Made by a program: the position numbers and the translations under genes | Notes under the pieces: generated by a model | The model's database searches: none | What the model was told of the DNA's origin: nothing | The model's input: only the letters and a program-made list of their open reading frames with translations | In this document: one piece after another, positions 1-4,324 of the stretch | Layout of the letters: every line of letters begins with the position of its first letter | Position numbering within the stretch: the stretch's first letter is position 1 | Assembly: GCA_015521385.1 (NCBI GenBank) | Contig: WAOH01000089.1 | Span: 1 to 5,088 of the forward strand | Length of the DNA stretch: 5,088 nt | Origin: Thermoproteota archaeon | GTDB taxonomy: Archaea; Korarchaeota; Korarchaeia; Korarchaeales; Korarchaeaceae | Direction: 5' to 3'

Positions 1-584
1 CGTACGAGGAGTTCCTCAAGCTGCCCAACGGCATCTGGGTGAAGGAGGAACCTTACAAGCCGAAGAGCAAGTACAAGACCCCGTCAGGAAAGATAGAGAT
101 CTACGGGGAGCTGATGGAGCAGCACGGTTACGATCCACTGCCCGTCTGGAGGGAGAGGTACGCCAAACCGACCCCGGAGTACCCGTTCTACCTCCTGCTC
201 AGGAGGTGGGCCGGTCACAAGCACAGCGCCCCGGTGACCAGCGACAACCCGTACTCGCTCGACGCGTTCCCCGAGCCCTACTGCTGGATAAACACTGAGA
301 CGGCCAGGAAGCTGGGGATAAAGGACGGTGACTGGGTCTACGTTGAGTCGCCGCAGGGGAGGATCAAGCTGAAGGCAAAGCTCACCGAGCTGCTGAGGCC
401 AGACTGCATAATGACGGAGCACGACTACGGTCACACATTCCCGACCCTGAGGTTCGGCGGGAAATGGAAGAGCGACGGCTACATACTGTTCAACAGACCT
501 GAGAAGCTCGCCAAGGAGTACAGGGACTGGTCCAGCAACGCCTGGATGCTGGAGACAACGGTGAGGGTTGTGAAGGCTTCCTGA
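1..584 (+). CDS. Molybdopterin oxidoreductase catalytic subunit, C-terminal part (CISM family; 5' end outside window)
   Basis: This is the C-terminal 193 residues of a Mo/W-bis-MGD catalytic subunit of the DMSO reductase superfamily. The frame is open from base 3, so the in-frame GTG at 39 is internal and the gene starts upstream of the window. Visible residues 25-32 read KTPSGKIE, the 'F/K-x-TPSGKIE' signature ahead of the C-terminal dinucleotide-binding domain in Psr/Phs/Ttr/Arr-like enzymes. PFYLLLRRWAGHKHS (about 61-75) opens that domain, and WINTETARKLGIKDGDWVYV (95-114) is its typical core, where 'T/A-A-x-xLGI-x-DGD-xV' contacts the pterin cofactor. The [4Fe-4S] and metal-ligand regions are not visible, so neither substrate nor metal (Mo or W) can be read. 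The C terminus (ETTVRVVKAS) looks natural. Thirteen bases separate its stop from the Fe-S subunit, so the two are cotranscribed. Family assignment is confident; the choice among polysulfide, thiosulfate, tetrathionate or arsenate reductase is open. Confidence 0.9.
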   Translation, partial: YEEFLKLPNGIWVKEEPYKPKSKYKTPSGKIEIYGELMEQHGYDPLPVWRERYAKPTPEYPFYLLLRRWAGHKHSAPVTSDNPYSLDAFPEPYCWINTETARKLGIKDGDWVYVESPQGRIKLKAKLTELLRPDCIMTEHDYGHTFPTLRFGGKWKSDGYILFNRPEKLAKEYRDWSSNAWMLETTVRVVKAS

Positions 585-585
585 G

Positions 586-593
586 GGAGGTGA
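586..593 (+). promoter_or_regulatory. Shine-Dalgarno site of the Fe-S subunit gene
   Basis: GGAGGTGA lies just after the stop of the catalytic subunit gene and 7 nt (counted from GGAGG) before the ATG at 598. It is a near-perfect complement to the archaeal 16S rRNA 3' end and fixes the start of the next gene. Confidence 0.8.
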
Positions 594-597
594 TCTA

Positions 598-1431
598 ATG
601 GAGGTAAGTAGGAGAGACTTCCTGAAGATGGCAGGGGCCTCTGCCGTACTGGTTCCCCTTGCCGCGGATGTGAAGCTCGATGTTAAGGCTGCCAAGAACG
701 CCTATGGAGTCCTAGTTGACACGCGCAGGTGCGTCGACTGCAAAGCCTGCCAGATAGCCTGCAAGACATGGTGGGACAACGAGCCGGAGCCCGAGGTTTA
801 CAAGAGGGACTTCGATCCCAACACTTGGACATTCTTGGCGGAGGCGGAGGTGGGCAAGTTCCCGAACAGCCTGTTCATAAGCGCCAAGAGGCAGTGCATG
901 CACTGCGTTGACCCGGCCTGTGTCGCCGTCTGTCCCACGGGGGCACTGCACAAGGAGGAGGACGGAATAGTCCTTTGGGATTCCACCAAGTGCATAGGCT
1001 GCAAGTACTGCGTCATGGCATGCCCCTACGGAGTCCCGAGGTTCGATGAGGAGACCAAGGAGATAAGGAAGTGTGTCTTCTGTGCGCCGAGGGTTAGGAA
1101 CGGGATGGAACCGGCGTGCGTGGCGACGTGCCCCACCGAGGCCCTGAAGTTCGGCAGGTACGAGGAGATAAGAGCCATGGCGGAGAAGCTGAGGGACGAG
1201 GGATACCCTGTCTACGGGCTGGAGGAGGGCGGAGGCACATCCTGGATCTACGTCTTCCCGAAGGGGGTCGATCCCCACTCTGTCGGGTTGCCGAAGCTGG
1301 GCAAGGGCAGACCCTCGGAGAGGCTCGACAAGAACCTCGTGGTGCTGGCACTTGCCGCTATCTCCGGTGCCGCTGTCTGGGGATACTTCAGGGGGAAGGA
1401 GGAGCGGGAGACCGAGGAAGGGAGGTCGTGA
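598..1431 (+). CDS. Four-cluster [4Fe-4S] electron-transfer subunit with Tat signal and C-terminal membrane anchor
   Basis: This 277-residue protein is the electron-relay (beta) subunit of a CISM oxidoreductase, passing electrons between the membrane quinone subunit and the Mo/W subunit. It has exactly 16 Cys in four motifs: CVDCKACQIAC (45-55), C-x2-C-x4-C-x3-CP (100-113), CIGCKYCVMACP (132-143) and C-x2-C-x11-C-x3-CP (159-179). All four clusters should therefore be [4Fe-4S]; none shows the Cys-to-Trp change of nitrate reductase. The N terminus SRRDFLKMAGASAVLVPLAA (4-23) is a twin-arginine signal, so the folded protein faces the outside. A second hydrophobic stretch (about 246-264) sits near the C terminus, flanked by charged residues, like the anchor of HybA- and FdnH/FdhB-type subunits. 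The GGGTSWIYVFPKG stretch (about 211-223) also recalls those subunits. TtrB-type subunits also carry a Tat signal, so the exact subfamily is open. The start is fixed by the Shine-Dalgarno and the Tat motif. The stop is 3 nt before the next ATG. Confidence 0.93.
   Translation: MEVSRRDFLKMAGASAVLVPLAADVKLDVKAAKNAYGVLVDTRRCVDCKACQIACKTWWDNEPEPEVYKRDFDPNTWTFLAEAEVGKFPNSLFISAKRQCMHCVDPACVAVCPTGALHKEEDGIVLWDSTKCIGCKYCVMACPYGVPRFDEETKEIRKCVFCAPRVRNGMEPACVATCPTEALKFGRYEEIRAMAEKLRDEGYPVYGLEEGGGTSWIYVFPKGVDPHSVGLPKLGKGRPSERLDKNLVVLALAAISGAAVWGYFRGKEERETEEGRS
1421..1426 (+). promoter_or_regulatory. Shine-Dalgarno site of the nrfD-like gene
   Basis: GGAGGT lies inside the last codons of the Fe-S subunit gene, leaving 8 nt to the ATG at 1435. 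This supports that start and implies translational coupling of the two genes. Confidence 0.7.
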
Positions 1432-1434
1432 AAG

Positions 1435-2265
1435 ATGGTCGTATGGGGAGTCCTGATAGCAACGTACCTCTTCTTGGGCGGTCTGGCCGGGGGGCTGTTC
1501 ACCTCAGCCGCCGCGCTCGAGAAGTACACCAGGGGCAGGGCCAGGAGGGAGGCCGAGATTTCCGCTCTCCTGTCCTGGGTATTCATGGCGGTAGGCCTCG
1601 TCCTGCTGGTGATGGATCTCGGGAGGCCGTGGAATGCACCCAACATACTGTTCAGACCCCACCTAATCTCGCCTATGGCGTGGGGAGCGTGGGTCATATC
1701 GCTCTTCACCGTAGTGGCTTTCCTCTACTGGCTGGCCGTCGGAATTCTCAGGAAGCCGCTGGGTCCGCTCAAGGACGCTCTCGGATTGCTCGGGTCGATA
1801 CTCGGAGTGATGACCGCCGCCTACACGGCCATCCTGCTGGGGATGGCGAGGCCCGATCTGTGGAGGAGCTGGTCACTCCCCCTGCTCTTCGTGTCCTCCG
1901 GATTCGCTACCGGGTTCGCTCTTCTCGCCGCGCTCGTGAGAAGGAGGGCCGAGGAGATAGGGGTCAGGTGCAAATCACTCGGCAAGATCGAGCTGAGCAT
2001 CGGCCTGATAGAGCTGCTCGCAGTATTGCTCTTCTTCGTCACGGTGCCATCGACTTCCTTGGGAGTTCTGCTCTCCACAAATCTATGGGGGATCCTCTTC
2101 TTGGTGGGGTTCCTCCTGCTGGGATTGATAGTGGGTGAGATAATCATTCCAGCGGCCGTGGTCGCCGTCGGGGAGAGCGCCACCATGACCTACCTATGCA
2201 CCCTGCTGGTCCTGGCGGGCGGGTATCTGCTCAGATACGTCCTGGTGTACGCAGCTCAGGTGTGA
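1435..2265 (+). CDS. NrfD/PsrC-family quinone-interacting integral membrane subunit
   Basis: This 276-residue polytopic protein is the membrane subunit that exchanges electrons between quinone and the Fe-S subunit and anchors the complex. About eight hydrophobic segments can be read: roughly 4-27, 43-61, 80-104, 114-137, 148-169, 187-206, 214-236 and 252-274. This matches the eight-helix core of NrfD/PsrC. Family signatures are YLFLGGLAGGLF (11-22) in helix 1, DLGRPW (61-66) after helix 2, the helix 4 segment GVMTAAYTAILLGMARPDLW (124-143) and the helix 8 end GGYLLRYVLVYAAQ (262-275). It is at the short end for the family, without long extra loops. No haem-ligand pattern of the cytochrome b type is seen, as expected for NrfD. 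It is third in the operon after the catalytic and Fe-S genes. Its last 10 bases overlap the convergent chaperone gene. Psr/Phs/Ttr/Arr-type membrane subunits cannot be separated by eye. Confidence 0.9.
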   Translation: MVVWGVLIATYLFLGGLAGGLFTSAAALEKYTRGRARREAEISALLSWVFMAVGLVLLVMDLGRPWNAPNILFRPHLISPMAWGAWVISLFTVVAFLYWLAVGILRKPLGPLKDALGLLGSILGVMTAAYTAILLGMARPDLWRSWSLPLLFVSSGFATGFALLAALVRRRAEEIGVRCKSLGKIELSIGLIELLAVLLFFVTVPSTSLGVLLSTNLWGILFLVGFLLLGLIVGEIIIPAAVVAVGESATMTYLCTLLVLAGGYLLRYVLVYAAQV

Positions 2266-2930
2266 CGGTCAGGTAAATCCAGCCCATCCCCTTCCCTTTC
2301 TCCTTTATTTCTCGTGAACTTCAGTTCGTCCAGCACGAATTGACCCAGGGCCGCGGCAGCTACCCTGTAAAATTCCTCTCTAGACTCCTCCATGACGCAT
2401 TGGGTGAAGGGGCGTACCCACGCCTCCATATTCTCCAGCAGGCTGATATAGTCGCCGAGGGCCTCCGCCCTCCCCTCAATGGCCGCCTGTGTGAGGAGGT
2501 AGGAGGCCAGCTCGAGCACCACCGCCACATGCTCGGGGAGGTCCTTGAAACTCTCGGCTGTCCTCAGTCCGTACTTGGACATTAGCTCTAGGATTGCCTC
2601 TGCCGGTTCTGACATGACCATCCTCTTCTCGGACAGGTAAACGGAAGGATAAGGCGGACAGGGAACTCCCCCTATGGAGGTTATGAACAACCTCGTGTAC
2701 TCTCTCTGAAGGTCCAGAGGATCGCAGCTTCCGAGGAGTTCGAGAGAGGACCTCAGCAGGCGGGATGAGCTGTAAGACATCCCCTCGAGCGCATCCAGCG
2801 CCTCGCCGTACAGCCCACGCGCCTGCTTTCCCACGATCTCCTCCAGTAAATCCTCGGAGGGAAAGCTGAACATCTTGGAGAGGAGGGAGAAAACCGTGAC
2901 CCTAGCTACAATTACGTCCATTTCGATCAT
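2256..2930 (-). CDS. TorD/DmsD-family molybdoenzyme assembly chaperone
   Basis: This 224-residue, mostly helical cytoplasmic protein fits the TorD/DmsD/NarJ family (Nitrate_red_del). Members bind the Tat leader and apo-form of a molybdoenzyme catalytic subunit until cofactor is inserted. Visible marks are QREYTRLFITSIGGVPCPPY-PSVYLSE (75-101), matching the family's 'Y-x-x-LF ... G..CPPYESVY' core, and DLPEHVAVVLELASYLL (130-146), matching the 'P/D-H-xxxxLEF' helix. Length is normal (about 180-230). The last 20 residues are a charged, probably disordered tail. The start at 2930 (MIEMD) is favoured because a TATA box is centred 23 nt upstream and no Shine-Dalgarno exists, so the message is probably leaderless; Met4 at 2921 is the alternative. 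The obvious client is the catalytic subunit encoded on the other strand. The gene is transcribed separately from its client, so expression may be timed independently. Confidence 0.88.
   Translation of the reverse strand: MIEMDVIVARVTVFSLLSKMFSFPSEDLLEEIVGKQARGLYGEALDALEGMSYSSSRLLRSSLELLGSCDPLDLQREYTRLFITSIGGVPCPPYPSVYLSEKRMVMSEPAEAILELMSKYGLRTAESFKDLPEHVAVVLELASYLLTQAAIEGRAEALGDYISLLENMEAWVRPFTQCVMEESREEFYRVAAAALGQFVLDELKFTRNKGEREGDGLDLPDRHT
2287..2313 (+). terminator. Candidate pyrimidine/T-rich terminator of the oxidoreductase operon
   Basis: About 20 bases after the nrfD-like stop, the plus strand has a 27-base run of C and T broken only by one A, ending CCTTTATTTCTC. Archaeal termination often uses T-rich tracts without a hairpin. 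No stable stem-loop is visible. The tract lies inside the 3' coding end of the convergent chaperone gene and encodes part of its charged tail. Assignment is by position and composition only. Confidence 0.4.
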
Positions 2931-2949
2931 TAGGTGTGTCAGCGGATCC

Positions 2950-2956
2950 TTTTATA
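2950..2956 (-). promoter_or_regulatory. TATA box of the TorD-like chaperone gene
   Basis: On the minus strand the sequence reads GCAACTATAAAAGG, with TATAAAA at these positions. Its centre is about 23 nt from the ATG at 2930. Archaeal TATA boxes are centred about 26 nt before the start site, so transcription should begin at or within a few bases of the start codon. This is the clearest promoter in the window. Confidence 0.6.
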
Positions 2957-3003
2957 GTTGCGCATCTCCTGACCTCCCATAAGCCTAAGAGAGAGGTAAG
3001 GAT

Positions 3004-3414
3004 TCATTTGAGCCTAGTCCGCTCTATCCACGCCTCCAGTAACTCCATTATTCGGGATACGATCCCCGCTACTTCCTCATTTCTTATACTGTAGTATCTG
3101 CTCTTCCCCTCTCTCCTGCTTCTCAGGATCCCCTCCCTCTCGAGGATCCTCAGGTGATAAGAGAGGGTGGGCTGTGATATGTGAAATACGCTGGCAAGTT
3201 CGCAAACGCACAGTTCCCCCCGGAGAAGTAGCTTAAGGATCTTGAGCCTCACCGGATCGGCTAGACTCTTCAGGAACTCTGATTGCTCTCTGAGGTCTTC
3301 CCATGAGCACTTGCTCTCCAAAGAGATTTCATCCATTTCCATCCCCGTTACCCTCTCCGCGGGTTCTCGACTCAGATGACCCTCCGCCATGACTACCACG
3401 GTAGGAACGCCCAT
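3004..3414 (-). CDS. ArsR/SmtB-family metal(loid)-responsive transcriptional repressor
   Basis: This 136-residue winged helix-turn-helix regulator acts as a dimer that leaves its operator when a metal or metalloid binds. FLKSLADPVRLKILKLLLRG (47-66) is the family's first core helix. ELCVCELASVFHISQPTLSY (67-86) joins the metal-site helix to the recognition helix (SQPTLSYHL, 80-88). SRREGKSRYYSI (99-110) is the wing. The ELCVCEL motif puts thiols at C69 and C71, as in ArsR and CadC that sense As(III)/Sb(III) or Cd/Pb, and C36 could be a third ligand. The first 40 residues before the core are unusual in length. The start at 3414 is supported by a TATA-like box 23 nt upstream and the absence of a Shine-Dalgarno. 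Met25 (3342), preceded by GGAGAGGG with 8-nt spacing, would give a more usual 112 residues and still keep C36. The gene reads toward the chaperone gene, 73 bases away. Confidence 0.88.
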   Translation of the reverse strand: MGVPTVVVMAEGHLSREPAERVTGMEMDEISLESKCSWEDLREQSEFLKSLADPVRLKILKLLLRGELCVCELASVFHISQPTLSYHLRILEREGILRSRREGKSRYYSIRNEEVAGIVSRIMELLEAWIERTRLK

Positions 3415-3432
3415 ACACTTTTATTCGTATCT

Positions 3433-3440
3433 GTATATTT
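3433..3440 (-). promoter_or_regulatory. Candidate TATA box of the arsR-like gene
   Basis: AAATATAC on the minus strand is centred about 23 nt before the ATG at 3414, the same distance as the chaperone gene's TATA box, which fits a leaderless start. It lies in the 43-base gap after the hydrolase gene. A second AT-rich element, AATAAAAG (3418-3425), is too close for that ATG but could serve Met9 (3390). The upstream BRE region is not clearly purine-rich, so the call is modest. Confidence 0.45.
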
Positions 3441-3457
3441 GAGATCGGAATTCGAAA

Positions 3458-4324
3458 TCACGACAACCGCAGGTGCCTGCTCAGGAAGTTCAGAACTCTC
3501 TCCCCATACTCCTCCGGCTCCGCCTCAATCACCCTCACGTGACCGCCATCTCCCACCCATACCTCGACATCCGGATTTACCTCGCCATTTATACGCGCGA
3601 ATCTCTCCACCTCCTCCACCTTCACTAGGGGGTCCTCTCTCCCGACTATCAGCAGGAGCGGCCTTCTGATATTCCTAGCGAGAGCGATTACATCCACCGT
3701 TTCAGCACCGGTTAGCAGCCTCGCGAAGAACCTCACGAGTGGATAGAATATGGACGGGAGACCGGCGAAGTACCTGAGCCCCCTAGCTGCGCTCCTATCG
3801 GTGAGAACTGGTGGACTGTCGGCGACCCCTGCTGCGGCCAGTTCCTCCGCCAACGCCCTGATCGCCACCACGCCACCCATCGAGTACCCCACGACACCCA
3901 CAGTTCTAGACCTCTCAGGCACTTCCTTCCTCAGCCAGTCCAGGGCAGCCCTGAAATCTAGGATTTCTGAGTATCCGAAGGTGGTGTATCTCCCCTCGCT
4001 CCTCCCGTGAGCCCTGAAGTCGAAGGTCAGGATGTTGTAGTCCTCCCCGGACAGGTACTCCATCATCTTCCTTATGTAGAACGCCCACCTGCTCACCGTG
4101 TAGCCGTGAAGGAGCACCACCGTCCTGTCGCTTCCCCTGTCTACCCACCACCCCTCCAACCTGATGCCGTCCTCGGTGGTCAGGGAGATGTCCTCGTACT
4201 CCATGCCCAGATCGGAGGGGGTCCACTCGCCCACGTACCTCGGTGGCCTCACGAGCCTGTAGCTCACGTAAAATATGAAGAGGAGGAAACCCAGGGCCGC
4301 GAGGGCGATCACGTAGATGATCAT
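3458..4324 (-). CDS. Membrane-anchored alpha/beta-hydrolase (serine hydrolase fold)
   Basis: This 288-residue protein has an N-terminal hydrophobic helix (MIIYVIALAALGFLLFIFYV, 1-20) followed by a short basic segment and a complete alpha/beta-hydrolase domain. Catalytic features are visible in order: LLHGYT (71-76) for the oxyanion hole, FDFRAHGRSEG (101-111), the nucleophile elbow GYSMGG (146-151) with Ser148, GREDPLV (228-234) with the likely acid Asp231, and GDGGHV (258-263) with His262. It resembles the general COG1073-type hydrolases with an N-terminal anchor; esterase, lipase or peptidase activity cannot be chosen. The start is set at 4324 because this ATG overlaps the transporter stop as ATGA and has GGAGG 8 nt upstream. 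An in-frame ATG at 4348 would add eight polar residues and deepen the overlap. The basic residues after the helix do not fix the topology. It is cotranscribed with, and probably translationally coupled to, the MFS gene. Confidence 0.88.
   Translation of the reverse strand: MIIYVIALAALGFLLFIFYVSYRLVRPPRYVGEWTPSDLGMEYEDISLTTEDGIRLEGWWVDRGSDRTVVLLHGYTVSRWAFYIRKMMEYLSGEDYNILTFDFRAHGRSEGRYTTFGYSEILDFRAALDWLRKEVPERSRTVGVVGYSMGGVVAIRALAEELAAAGVADSPPVLTDRSAARGLRYFAGLPSIFYPLVRFFARLLTGAETVDVIALARNIRRPLLLIVGREDPLVKVEEVERFARINGEVNPDVEVWVGDGGHVRVIEAEPEEYGERVLNFLSRHLRLS

Noticed and set aside
39..584. A complete 181-residue gene starting at GTG 39
   Set aside because: The frame stays open to base 3 and the upstream residues continue the family pattern. 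There is no Shine-Dalgarno, and the protein would lack the cofactor-binding bulk of the enzyme. It is the 3' part of a larger gene.
84..1278. Minus-strand open frames opposite the catalytic and Fe-S genes
   Set aside because: No Shine-Dalgarno, no family motifs, and biased composition; they mirror the codon structure of the genes on the plus strand.
1116..2138. Long plus-strand open frame (340 codons) across the Fe-S and NrfD genes
   Set aside because: Its translation is Arg/Gly-rich without domains, and it overlaps two well-supported genes in another frame. It is a shadow produced by high GC content.
2931..3003. A small gene, RNA or operator in the gap between the arsR-like and torD-like genes
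   Set aside because: Apart from the TATA box, I see only a purine-rich stretch on the plus strand (CT-rich on the minus strand), which may help end the arsR transcript. No hairpin, convincing repeat or start with ribosome site was found.
3446..3456. Palindromic GAATTC/TTCGAA overlap as a regulator site
   Set aside because: Two overlapping 6-bp palindromes are common by chance, and no second copy is seen near the other promoters in the window.
3376..3669. Plus-strand open frame spanning the arsR-hydrolase gap
   Set aside because: Pro/Ser-rich translation without motifs, antisense to two solid genes and running across their intergenic promoter.
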